Shown in pieces: positions 9,446 to 17,922 of a stretch of 64,000 nt of DNA. How positions within the stretch are numbered: position 1 is the first letter of the stretch; each line of letters begins with the position of its first letter. The DNA is from an uncultured Alistipes sp. GTDB taxonomy: Bacteria > Bacteroidota > Bacteroidia > Bacteroidales > UBA932. Location: the NCBI GenBank assembly GCA_900544175.1, contig UQUN01000013.1, positions 1 to 64,000 on the forward strand, given 5' to 3'. The notes below the pieces were generated by a model. It saw nothing but the letters and a program-made list of their open reading frames with translations. It made no database searches and had not been told where the DNA came from. The translations under genes were made by a program, and so were the position numbers.

Positions 9446-11650
9446 TCACAGTTTCCTGCTACGAAGACGAAGACTGTTGGCAACGACACTCACACTGCTG
9501 AAAGCCATGGCCGCACCCCCGATCATAGGATTGAGCAGAAACCCGTTTACAGGATAAAGTATACCGGCAGCTACCGGAACAGCTATGACATTATATATAA
9601 AGGCCCAGAAGAGATTCTGACGGATAGTGCGCACTGTCATATGAGAAAGGCGTACAGCCTCAGGAACACGCGACAGATCGGAGGAGAGAATAGTGACCAT
9701 GGCCGTATCCATGGCTATATCGCTTCCCCGTCCCATGGCAATGCTCAGATCAGCCTGCGCCAGGGCTGCACTGTCGTTGATACCGTCGCCGACCATAGCC
9801 ACCTTATATCCGGCATCCTGACACTCCTTGACAAACCTGGCCTTGTCCTGCGGCAGGACACCGGCACGGAACTCATCGATACCCGCCATACGAGCCACAG
9901 CTGCCGCGGCAGCCTCATTGTCGCCGGTCAGCATATATGTTCTGATCCCCATGCCGCGCAGTTTCTCCACCGCCTCGGCCGAAGTGGGCTTGATACGGTC
10001 TGTCACGGCCAGTACGGCAAGAGACCTGTCCTGATCCGCGAACCACACCACAGTCCGTGCCTCGTTCTGCCACCGTCCGGCCTCTTTCAACATTGCAGTA
10101 TCCACTTCGATTCCCTCCGACCTCAGCAACTCCAGACTACCGGCCAGATACCGCCTGCCTTCCGACATACCCAGTACCCCTCTGCCCGGTATGTTCTCGA
10201 AACCGGAAATCTCCACTTGGCATTCCATACCCAAAAATCTGACTACAGCCTCGGCCAAAGGATGTTCCGACAGGCGTTCAAGGCCGGACAGGACCATACG
10301 GTCCCCATCTCCAGTCCCCGATGCCCAAAGACAGTCCGTAACTTCAGGACGGCCCTCAGTGACAGTACCTGTCTTGTCCAGTATCACCATGTCTATATTG
10401 CGGGCAACTTCCAGACTGGTGGCATCCTTGATGAGGATACCGTTAGAAGCACCCTTTCCTATACCCACTATCAGTGCCGTAGGCGTAGCGAGACCAAGGG
10501 CACAGGGACACGCGATGATCAGAACGGTTATCATCGCCAGCAGACCGTGCGTAAAGCCATCCTCAGGGGCAAATACCCACCAGGCCAGAAAGACTGTCAC
10601 GGCTATGCCCATTATCACGGGGACAAACACCGAGGCCACCTTGTCCACCAGATTCTGCACCGGTGCCTTGCTGCCCTGGGCATCCTGTACCATACGTATT
10701 ATCTGTGCCAGAACGGTGTCCTGTCCGGTCTTGTCCGCCTTGATACGGAAGGCCCCCTTCTGATTGATAGTTCCGGCAAACACCTTGTCCCCGGACTGCT
10801 TCATTACCGGGACAGGCTCCCCGCTGAGCATACTCTCATCCACGTAGGAAGCGCCGCTGAAGACCGTACCGTCCACGGCCACACGCTCGCCTGGCCTTAC
10901 AACGACCGTATCCCCCGCATGAGCCCACTGCACTGGGACCTCCTTTTCCGTACCGTCCTGGGAAACTATGGTCACCATCTTGGGACGCAAGCCCATGAGA
11001 GTGCGTATGGCTTTATTTGTCTTGTGCTTTGCCTTAGCCTCCATCAGACGGCCCAGAAGTATGAATGCTATAATGACACTGGCCGCCTCGAAGTACAGAT
11101 GAGGCTCTATCCCTCTGGAAAGCCAGAATCCCGGGAAAAGGAGATTGAACGTGCTGAACATCCATGCCACACCTGTGCTGCAGGCCACAAGAGTGTCCAT
11201 ATTGACAGCCCTGTTGCCAAGCTGTCTCCAGGCATTGATATGGAAACGGCTCCCGAAAACAAAGACCACTGTTGCAGAAAGGACAAACGCCACCCACTGC
11301 CCCCAACGCAAATCCATGAAGAACATACTCAGGACAAATACCGGGACAGTCCCGACAACGGCACCGACAGTCTGCCATTTAAGAGCACGGTACTGCTTAA
11401 GACGTTCCTTCTCGGCCGCATCCTCCTCGTTTTCCACATCGGTTATCAAGCCATAACCGCTGTCCGCAACAGCCTTTCCCAGCGACTCAGGCGTACATTT
11501 GTCTGTATCGTAGCACACCATGGCAGTAGCGGAGGCGTAATTGACATTGGCCTCTATGACTCCAGGCTGGGCGTTCAGAACCTTACTGACGCGGGCCGCA
11601 CAGGCCGCGCATCCCAACCCTGTAACAGGGAATACTTCTTTCTTCTGCAT
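9446..11650 (-). CDS. copA: Copper-exporting P1B-type ATPase
   Basis: Heavy-metal P-type ATPase (734 residues) that pumps monovalent copper out of the cytoplasm. It has one N-terminal metal-binding domain (GLGCAACAARV, CxxC at about residues 14-17), eight predicted helices with the CPC transport motif in IACPCALGLATP (about residue 380), the phosphorylated aspartate in DKTGTVTEG (D425), an SEHPLAEA motif in the nucleotide-binding domain and the GDGINDSAAL hinge. The CPC plus HP pattern is that of copper/silver pumps. The regulator gene immediately upstream (gap 75 bases) also carries a CxxC domain, which supports copper control. Confidence 0.93.
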   Translation of the reverse strand: MQKKEVFPVTGLGCAACAARVSKVLNAQPGVIEANVNYASATAMVCYDTDKCTPESLGKAVADSGYGLITDVENEEDAAEKERLKQYRALKWQTVGAVVGTVPVFVLSMFFMDLRWGQWVAFVLSATVVFVFGSRFHINAWRQLGNRAVNMDTLVACSTGVAWMFSTFNLLFPGFWLSRGIEPHLYFEAASVIIAFILLGRLMEAKAKHKTNKAIRTLMGLRPKMVTIVSQDGTEKEVPVQWAHAGDTVVVRPGERVAVDGTVFSGASYVDESMLSGEPVPVMKQSGDKVFAGTINQKGAFRIKADKTGQDTVLAQIIRMVQDAQGSKAPVQNLVDKVASVFVPVIMGIAVTVFLAWWVFAPEDGFTHGLLAMITVLIIACPCALGLATPTALIVGIGKGASNGILIKDATSLEVARNIDMVILDKTGTVTEGRPEVTDCLWASGTGDGDRMVLSGLERLSEHPLAEAVVRFLGMECQVEISGFENIPGRGVLGMSEGRRYLAGSLELLRSEGIEVDTAMLKEAGRWQNEARTVVWFADQDRSLAVLAVTDRIKPTSAEAVEKLRGMGIRTYMLTGDNEAAAAAVARMAGIDEFRAGVLPQDKARFVKECQDAGYKVAMVGDGINDSAALAQADLSIAMGRGSDIAMDTAMVTILSSDLSRVPEAVRLSHMTVRTIRQNLFWAFIYNVIAVPVAAGILYPVNGFLLNPMIGGAAMAFSSVSVVANSLRLRSRKL

Positions 11651-11725
11651 ATCCTGACAAGAATTATATCATCCGCGAAGTTATGCAGAGCCCAGCGGAA
11701 AAAGTTATATATTTATGGATAAAGT

Positions 11726-12295
11726 TTATATCTGGTCTATAGAAGTCAGGCGGCCGTCCCTCATCTTGCGGAACTGGGAAGGCGACATACCGGTCACATC
11801 CTTGAACTGAGAACTGAGATGCGCAGTACTGGAATAATGCAGGCGGTCCGCAATCTCACTCACTGTAAGTTCGCCGTAGAACAGCAGTTCCTTGGCCAGC
11901 TCCACCTTCTGAAGAATGCAGAAACGCTCCACTGTCATACCGCGTACTTCGGTGAACAGCTTGCTCAATGCGCTGTACTCACGGTGACATTTGTCCTGAA
12001 GATAGTCCGAGAGACGGACCTTTTCCTGTGTCTCCAGACTGCGGACATACTCGATGACTCCCACCCGGATCTGCTCCACACACTTCATGCGGCTGTCATC
12101 CAGCATCTCGAAACCTGCGTCCTCCAGCCTGCGCCTTATAAGTCCCTGTCTCTCTTCCGTAAGCGGAGACGACAACGATACTACCCCCAATCTGACATCT
12201 ACGGGCACTACACCGCATTTCATAAAGATGTCCCGCACTGTAGCGATACAGCGCGGGCACACCATGTTCTTTATAATGATTCTGCTACTGTCCAT
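11726..12295 (-). CDS. Regulator with HMA-like domain and AraC helix-turn-helix
   Basis: Short protein (189 residues) of two parts. Residues 1-70 look like a heavy-metal-associated ferredoxin-like domain with a VCPRC motif (CxxC, about residues 13-16). Residues about 100-185 are an AraC-type DNA-binding domain with two helix-turn-helix units (LTVSEIADRLHYSSTAHLS, then FKDVTGMSPSQFRKMR). It lies directly upstream of copA on the same strand. The simplest reading is a cytoplasmic copper or silver sensor that controls copA; that function is inferred from domains and place. It has its own promoter at 12304-12311. Confidence 0.82.
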   Translation of the reverse strand: MDSSRIIIKNMVCPRCIATVRDIFMKCGVVPVDVRLGVVSLSSPLTEERQGLIRRRLEDAGFEMLDDSRMKCVEQIRVGVIEYVRSLETQEKVRLSDYLQDKCHREYSALSKLFTEVRGMTVERFCILQKVELAKELLFYGELTVSEIADRLHYSSTAHLSSQFKDVTGMSPSQFRKMRDGRLTSIDQI

Positions 12296-12303
12296 TTACA
12301 GGA

Positions 12304-12311
12304 CAAAGATA
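12304..12311 (-). promoter_or_regulatory. -7 promoter element (TATCTTTG) before the HMA-AraC regulator
   Basis: TATCTTTG on the minus strand, nine bases before the regulator's start codon and inside the 26-base gap after the lipoprotein stop. No good -33 match is seen, so this may be activator-dependent. A second site could drive copA from 11651-11725, but I see no clear consensus there. Confidence 0.45.
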
Positions 12312-12321
12312 GCAAAGGTTC

Positions 12322-13881
12322 TCATATCTCGTATTCCACACAGAACGTAGGATAGGATGAATCATCCGCGATCACGTCATAGTCATAGAACACGAACTTG
12401 ACAGTGACACCTGTGCCGGGGTTGAACCACGAATTATCTCCCCTGTCCGAATAACCGCCATTCTTGAGTGACTCCACAAGATCGCTTCTCAGAGTCATAC
12501 CGTCCTCATTGAAGAACTGGTAAGGATCCTTGCCGAAAAGCTGTATCCAGTACAGACCCGTATAGTCATCGAACACATAGTTGACGAAATAAGTATTGAA
12601 CTTATCAACAGGGATATCGTACGCAAGATTGCTGGAAGAATAGCACCATGCCTCATTCAGGACACCGCCGTTACTGCTCTCCCAGGCCCGTATATCATCC
12701 ATAGTGGCTCCGAAATCCATATTTCTCTGCGGCAGGTCGACACCTTCAGATGGACCTGAGCCGTCGTTCATCGGGTCATCCTCAAGAACCCTGAACTCTA
12801 TAACGCCATATACGCGGTCAGGATCGTCATTGTACGGAAGAACATAGATGAGGGCCGACCTGTTCATGGTCTCATTGGCGTACCAGGCAGCATGGCTGCC
12901 ATCAGTCATATCTATATTTTTCTTCCACGTAAAACCTTGCTCAGCCATCAGTTCCACCATCACACCGTCAACCATATCCTCACTGGAAATACCGAGACAA
13001 TACCCCCAGGCAAAGCGGTCTCCTGCCTTTGCGTCAAGGTCGTAGAAAGTATTGTTGAACATAGGAGCAACAGGACCGTGGTCAAGATAGTCCCTGATCT
13101 CAAACGACATGACACCGTCCTTCTCCTCCTGGAACTTACGAAGCACAAGCAGACCCTCCGTCGAGGCATTCTCCGCTGCCATAACCTTGTCGTAAGTTGT
13201 AGGATACTCCAAATAAGGGTAAGGCACCCGGAGCCAGGTCTGATCATACTCCGAAGGCTGCGAAGAGTCTTCCACAACCACATAGCAATACGCCTCGGCC
13301 GACCCGATCATGGCCCTGACACAGACAGAACCGAATGCCACGGCCGTAGCCACACCGTCCTGGTCAACAGTCACAACCTCCTCATCCGAGGATTCCCAGA
13401 CAAGATCAGGATGGGTATAGTCATACGAGTCTTCAGTCATGACATCTATGTCCACAGTCTCCCCTATCTTCAGCACTGTCAGTTCCAGACTCAATGTTAT
13501 CGCATCAGGAAACACTTCGGCCTGCACGAGAACAGTACACTCCGCCGACAATGTATCACCTATACTGTATTTTATTACAGTGCTGCCTTCCGCCAATGCG
13601 GTCACGAGCCCGGTCTCGTCAACAGAAGCCACCGAGGGTCTCTGCGACGACCAAGTTCCATCAACCGAATCGATATCGATGCCGGACGGGGTGAATACGA
13701 CATCCAGGACAAACGTCTCTCCCACTGTAAGCAAAGTGTCGCTTACAGAAAAACTTACGCTCTCAATGCCTCCAGCAGGCGGCATAGGCGGCTCCTCATT
13801 GTCTGGTTTGCTGCATGAAAAAAACAAAAGGGGCAGAAGTCCCAATACGGACATGCCCAGGACAAATTTACTCTTGGTCAT
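12322..13881 (-). CDS. Lipoprotein with two bacterial Ig-like (Big_2) domains
   Basis: Protein of 519 residues with a lipoprotein signal ending in LFFSC (cysteine about residue 23), so it is anchored in the outer or inner membrane facing out. Two Ig-like repeats follow, at about residues 40-120 and 122-205, each with the Big_2 hallmarks (LTVGETFVLDV / LKIGETVDIDV early, and SVDETGLVTALAEGSTVI / TVDQDGVATAVAFGSVCV late). The remaining 310 residues are rich in acidic and aromatic residues and match no family I recognise. A TTG two codons upstream is in frame, but ATG 13881 is preferred. Role unknown; Big_2 domains usually present or space an adhesive or binding module. Confidence 0.8.
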   Translation of the reverse strand: MTKSKFVLGMSVLGLLPLLFFSCSKPDNEEPPMPPAGGIESVSFSVSDTLLTVGETFVLDVVFTPSGIDIDSVDGTWSSQRPSVASVDETGLVTALAEGSTVIKYSIGDTLSAECTVLVQAEVFPDAITLSLELTVLKIGETVDIDVMTEDSYDYTHPDLVWESSDEEVVTVDQDGVATAVAFGSVCVRAMIGSAEAYCYVVVEDSSQPSEYDQTWLRVPYPYLEYPTTYDKVMAAENASTEGLLVLRKFQEEKDGVMSFEIRDYLDHGPVAPMFNNTFYDLDAKAGDRFAWGYCLGISSEDMVDGVMVELMAEQGFTWKKNIDMTDGSHAAWYANETMNRSALIYVLPYNDDPDRVYGVIEFRVLEDDPMNDGSGPSEGVDLPQRNMDFGATMDDIRAWESSNGGVLNEAWCYSSSNLAYDIPVDKFNTYFVNYVFDDYTGLYWIQLFGKDPYQFFNEDGMTLRSDLVESLKNGGYSDRGDNSWFNPGTGVTVKFVFYDYDVIADDSSYPTFCVEYEI

Positions 13882-13908
13882 AGACAAATATTTTGGTTAA
13901 CAATTATT

Positions 13909-13916
13909 CAAAGATA
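13909..13916 (-). promoter_or_regulatory. -7 promoter element (TATCTTTG) before the Big_2 lipoprotein
   Basis: TATCTTTG on the minus strand, 28 bases before the lipoprotein start codon. No strong -33 match. A second weaker copy (AATATTTG) is nearer to the gene at 13885-13892. Confidence 0.4.
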
Positions 13917-13991
13917 AGTCAATCCAAATAAACTGCCTACATAAAAAGGACGAATCGGGATATCAGCGGTATAAAATGGTACACGGCAGGA

Positions 13992-14741
13992 CTAAAGCGG
14001 ATAGCCGTCCAGCCATTTCAGAAAGTCTTCCCTGCGGGCGGCACTGACCACCACATCCTGCGGGCCACCACCATCAACCGAAACGGACACCTTAAGACGG
14101 CCCTTGAAATATTTTCTCACCGACACTATGGCCCGGATATTGACGATGAGCCCTCTGGATATCCTGAAGAACTGCTCAGGGCACAACACGTCTCCGATCT
14201 CGTTGAGATTGGCATATTCCGTAATATGCTTCTTCCCATGGAATGTATACAGGAACACATACTTATCCTCACATCTGATCATGGAGATATCCTGGCACGG
14301 GATATAGAAGTAATTGTCGCCCTGGCTTATCAGCACACGGCTCCTCGGCTTGTCCGTATTTACACAGGACTTGTCAGCCGTCATCCTGTATTTCTCGAAC
14401 TTGTCCAGAGCTCTGACAACAGCTTCCCTTGTAAGAGGCTTCAGCAGATAGTCCACGCTGTTCAGCTGAAAAGCCTTGAGCGCGAAGTCACTGTAGGCGG
14501 TTGTAAATATTACCGGGACATCTATGTCCACCTGCCCGATAATGTCAAAGCATGTACCGTCCACCAGTTCCACATCCATGAATATCAGATCTATCTCCGG
14601 CCTGGTTTTCAAAAGCGCCACGGCATCCTCAACAGACTCGACACAGAATGCCGGACGATAATCCGGCCTGGCCTCGGCAATAAGCTTCACCAGCCTCATT
14701 CCTGCGAAATACTCATTTTCTATTACCAAATACTTTATCAT
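13992..14741 (-). CDS. LytTR-family response regulator
   Basis: Response regulator of 249 residues. The receiver domain (1-120) has the phospho-acceptor in IFMDVELVDG (D56), a threonine in VIFTTAYSD and the lysine in DYLLKPL; the acidic pocket near the N terminus is ENE. The C-terminal LytTR DNA-binding domain covers about 145-245 (RISRGLIVN block). It overlaps the end of the kinase gene upstream by 29 bases and is its likely partner. The target genes are not evident. Confidence 0.92.
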   Translation of the reverse strand: MIKYLVIENEYFAGMRLVKLIAEARPDYRPAFCVESVEDAVALLKTRPEIDLIFMDVELVDGTCFDIIGQVDIDVPVIFTTAYSDFALKAFQLNSVDYLLKPLTREAVVRALDKFEKYRMTADKSCVNTDKPRSRVLISQGDNYFYIPCQDISMIRCEDKYVFLYTFHGKKHITEYANLNEIGDVLCPEQFFRISRGLIVNIRAIVSVRKYFKGRLKVSVSVDGGGPQDVVVSAARREDFLKWLDGYPL

Positions 14742-15789
14742 AAGCTTGACTGTTCAAATACGGCACCCTCACCGAGAATATGCCATTTTCATTCGTAACC
14801 AGCACCTCCTTGCCGCCCAGACGGTATTGCTCTGATATATATGAAAGTCCGACACCGCTGCCAGAACTGAGAGTTCTGCGGGGACGTACTGGGTTGATCA
14901 CTTCTACAGCATCCGCCCCTATGGACACACGTACCGTCATGGGATACTTTGACGATATCACATTGTGCTTGGTGACATTCTCTATAAGGAGCTGCATCGT
15001 CATCGGCACGATCTTCTTGCCCGCCAGTTTCTCCCGGCCGGTGAACACGACATCGAACTGATTGCAGTAACGGATCTTCAGGATGGCCACATAACTGTCC
15101 AGACTCGCCAGTTCCTCCTCCATATCCACCAATGGTTTATCCTGACAATCCGTAACATACCTGTACATCTCCGACAATGCGTCTATGAATTCCTCCGATT
15201 TGCGGACATCGACGGAAACCAGCGACGACAGGATGTTGAGAGAGTTGAAAAGGAAATGAGGATTTACTTGGGCCTTGAGAACATTGTACCGATACTGCAG
15301 GGCCTCTCTCTTGGCTTCCTCTATCTCTTCGACCGCCTGTTTGTTCTTGTGCAGAAAATATATTATCTCCACTATCAGCAGTATGAAGGTGACATTGACG
15401 AAAGCCTCATTCCAGTTCAGGCTGAGGTCTGGATGGAACTGAAGCAGGATAAGATGAAAAAGCTTGTAGACCACCAATGCCCACAACGTGGAAACAACCA
15501 CGTCGGCCAGCACCTTATAGAAATTACCCGACGGCAGCCGCAGCCTTGGAGACACATAAAAGACAATGATGAATGTACTGAATACAATGACCGTGTCAGG
15601 TATCATCGTATTGACGAACATGGAAACGGCTTTGCCGAAACCGACTCCACGGATGGGCGAATCAGAGCGCAGACATGTGTCCAGCAAGATAACCGACACA
15701 TTATACAGTTCCACCAATAATGCGTACAGAACTATCTTCCTGCAACTTATGATTCTCGACAATGATTTTTGCCGCAATACGCCCTGCAT
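14713..15789 (-). CDS. Sensor histidine kinase, LytS/YehU type
   Basis: Membrane histidine kinase (358 residues). Four hydrophobic helices lie at about 16-36, 56-80, 94-117 and 126-146, followed by a short coil and a His_kinase domain with the phosphorylated histidine in QVNPHFLFNSLNIL (H178). The ATP-binding part shows IENVTKHNVI and GSGVGLSYISEQY. No extracellular sensor domain is present, as is common for this family. The frame is open far upstream, but ATG 15789 avoids running into the divergent Kdo transferase gene. The response regulator follows with overlap, so the two form an operon. Confidence 0.9.
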   Translation of the reverse strand: MQGVLRQKSLSRIISCRKIVLYALLVELYNVSVILLDTCLRSDSPIRGVGFGKAVSMFVNTMIPDTVIVFSTFIIVFYVSPRLRLPSGNFYKVLADVVVSTLWALVVYKLFHLILLQFHPDLSLNWNEAFVNVTFILLIVEIIYFLHKNKQAVEEIEEAKREALQYRYNVLKAQVNPHFLFNSLNILSSLVSVDVRKSEEFIDALSEMYRYVTDCQDKPLVDMEEELASLDSYVAILKIRYCNQFDVVFTGREKLAGKKIVPMTMQLLIENVTKHNVISSKYPMTVRVSIGADAVEVINPVRPRRTLSSGSGVGLSYISEQYRLGGKEVLVTNENGIFSVRVPYLNSQAYDKVFGNRK

Positions 15790-15833
15790 TGTTTTTTTTA
15801 TTTGTAAATATACTAAAAAATCTCTTATTATTG

Positions 15834-15841
15834 TATCTTTG
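15834..15841 (+). promoter_or_regulatory. -7 promoter element (TATCTTTG) of the Kdo/LPS-core genes
   Basis: TATCTTTG, 30 bases before the Kdo transferase start, in the 81-base gap shared with the divergent kinase gene. The -33 region is AT-rich without a clear TTTG. Confidence 0.5.
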
Positions 15842-15870
15842 CGGCCTGAGAACAATGTTCCACATTCACT

Positions 15871-17133
15871 ATGAACATGATATACAACGCAGCTATGTCC
15901 ATGGCCAAGGCGGTCGTCCCGCTTTTTGCCGGAAAAGGGGAGAGTACAGGAGATAGCAAGTTCCGGAAATTCGTAAAAGGCCAGAAAGACATCCTGCGTC
16001 ATATCGCCGATACTTTCAGCAATGAGGACAGGAAGCCTGTGATATGGATTCACGCAGCGTCATTGGGCGAATACGGTGTGGCAAGACCCATTATCAAGAA
16101 ACTCAAGGCTGAAGGAAAGTACCTGACAGTGCTGACATTTTTCTCCCCAAGCGGGTACGAGGCTCTGAAAAAAAGAAAGGACGGTCCGGACTACGTCTTC
16201 TACCTGCCCCTGGACGAAAAACGCAATGTCCGCAGATTCCTGAACATCATACACCCCGACAAAGCAGTGTTCATAATATCCGAATACTGGCCCAACTACC
16301 TCGAGGAACTGAGGAACAGGGAAATACCGACATTCCTGATATCTGCCCTCATAACCCGCAGATCCGTGTTCTTCAAATGGTACGGCGGCATTTTCAGGAA
16401 GTGCCTGAACACATTCAATGCCATTACCGTCCTCAACGAAGAGTCTTTGAAGAACCTGGAAAGCATGGGATACAGACACGCCGTACTGACCGGAGACCCT
16501 TTGTTTGACAATGTAGCAGCAGCCGCAGCCACACCGTTCAGTGACAGCATAGTCGAGGAGTTCACACGTCCGGCGGAAGGGCGTGTCCTCATTGCCGGAA
16601 GCACCAGCGACCAGAACGACACCCGCATGGTAACGGAACTGGCCAACAGACACAAGGACACCAGATTCATCATCGTACCGCACGAGATTACCGAGCAGAA
16701 CACCAAAGCCATATCATCAATGCTGACCGGCAGGACTGCCGTTTACTCCAAGTGCGGAGCAGACACATCCCTATACGATGCACAGGTCCTTATAATAGAC
16801 AGACTCGGAATACTGCCCTTTCTGTACAGATATGCCAGACTGGCATACATAGGCGGAGGATTCACTCCATTCCTGCACAACATTCTGGAAGCTACGGTAT
16901 ACGGACTTCCGGCCTCATTCGGTCCGGAGACCGGACGCAAGACAGTACCGCAGGATCTCATCAGACTGGGCATAGGGCAGACCGTCAAGGACGAGGACGA
17001 ACTGGATGCCTGGTTCAACCGTCTGAATGACAATGAAGATGATCTCAGGAGAATCAGAGATGCCGCCAAAGAGTATCTTGAATCAAAATGCGGAGCCACA
17101 TCCGCCATTATGGACATCATTGAAAGTTATTGA
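15871..17133 (+). CDS. waaA: 3-deoxy-D-manno-octulosonic acid (Kdo) transferase
   Basis: GT30 glycosyltransferase (420 residues) that moves Kdo from CMP-Kdo to the lipid A precursor at the inner face of the cytoplasmic membrane. Typical blocks are WIHAASLGEYGVARP near residue 65 (glutamate as general base), SEYWPNYLEEL near 130, the ITRRS block near 160, TGDPLFDNV near 208, and GGGFTPFLHNILEA near 328, whose usual form is GGGF...HN.LE. The N-terminal hydrophobic segment is short and could only be a weak anchor. The CMP-Kdo synthetase gene follows. Confidence 0.93.
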   Translation: MNMIYNAAMSMAKAVVPLFAGKGESTGDSKFRKFVKGQKDILRHIADTFSNEDRKPVIWIHAASLGEYGVARPIIKKLKAEGKYLTVLTFFSPSGYEALKKRKDGPDYVFYLPLDEKRNVRRFLNIIHPDKAVFIISEYWPNYLEELRNREIPTFLISALITRRSVFFKWYGGIFRKCLNTFNAITVLNEESLKNLESMGYRHAVLTGDPLFDNVAAAAATPFSDSIVEEFTRPAEGRVLIAGSTSDQNDTRMVTELANRHKDTRFIIVPHEITEQNTKAISSMLTGRTAVYSKCGADTSLYDAQVLIIDRLGILPFLYRYARLAYIGGGFTPFLHNILEATVYGLPASFGPETGRKTVPQDLIRLGIGQTVKDEDELDAWFNRLNDNEDDLRRIRDAAKEYLESKCGATSAIMDIIESY

Positions 17134-17193
17134 TAGAGATAAGCATATTTTTCTTATCTTGCATTGTTTTTCATTACCTGTATTTATATTCTT

Positions 17194-17922
17194 ATGAAAA
17201 TAATATGCGTTATCCCGGCCCGCGCAGGGTCCTCCCGCTTCTTTGAGAAACCTCTTGCCCCGATATGCGGGAAACCGATGCTCCGATGGGTATATGAGCA
17301 CTGTAAGGAAGTGCGTCAGTTCGAAGAAGTATACGTGGCAACAGACAGCGACAGGATAAAGGCCGCAGCCGAGTCGTTCGGAGCAAAAGTCGTCATGACC
17401 TCCCCTGACCATGACACCGCGACAGAACGTCTCTATGAGGTATCCACACATATTGACGCAGATCTTTACGTAATGGTCAACGGAGACGAACCGCTGCTGA
17501 CCCGGGAGAGCATCGAGCAGTGCATACCGGAGCACCTGGATCCGCAGAGCATGTACGTGTCCAACCTCATGACTGACTTCAGCGACCCGGTGGAAGTCGT
17601 GGACAGCACAAACCTCAAGATAGTGACTGCAGCAGACAACCGCTGCCTGTTCATTTCCAGAAGCCCCATCCCCTATCCTAAAGGCAACATGGACTATGTC
17701 TACCACAAATTCGTGGGAGTGGGCGCATTCACAAGGAAAGCCCTCGAATATTATCACAACACGCCACGCGGTCCCATCGAAAAAATCGAGGAGAACGACT
17801 CGTTCCGGTTCATAGAGAACCATGTTCCTATCTACTACTACAACTGCCACTGCAAGTCTCTGTCCGTCGACACCAGAAAGGATATCGAGGCAGTGGAGAA
17901 ATATTTCCTCGGACAGCGATGA
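17194..17922 (+). CDS. kdsB: 3-deoxy-manno-octulosonate cytidylyltransferase (CMP-Kdo synthetase)
   Basis: Cytidylyltransferase (242 residues) that activates Kdo with CTP. ATG 17194 gives the correct start, MKIICVIPARAGSSRF; the open frame extends to 17164. The family pattern is present but altered: the usual STRFPGKPL is SSRFFEKPL, and the usual QGDEP is NGDEP. Later parts (SRSPIPYPKG and HVGVYAFTR-like HKFVGVGAFTRKAL) fit KdsB. The place between waaA and a heptosyltransferase supports the Kdo role. A relative acting on another sugar acid cannot be excluded. Confidence 0.78.
   Translation: MKIICVIPARAGSSRFFEKPLAPICGKPMLRWVYEHCKEVRQFEEVYVATDSDRIKAAAESFGAKVVMTSPDHDTATERLYEVSTHIDADLYVMVNGDEPLLTRESIEQCIPEHLDPQSMYVSNLMTDFSDPVEVVDSTNLKIVTAADNRCLFISRSPIPYPKGNMDYVYHKFVGVGAFTRKALEYYHNTPRGPIEKIEENDSFRFIENHVPIYYYNCHCKSLSVDTRKDIEAVEKYFLGQR

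Noticed and set aside
9641..11722. Open frame of 693 codons on the plus strand
   Set aside because: It is antisense to copA, has low-complexity H/R/T-rich translation and no family motif; a shadow of the copA coding bias.
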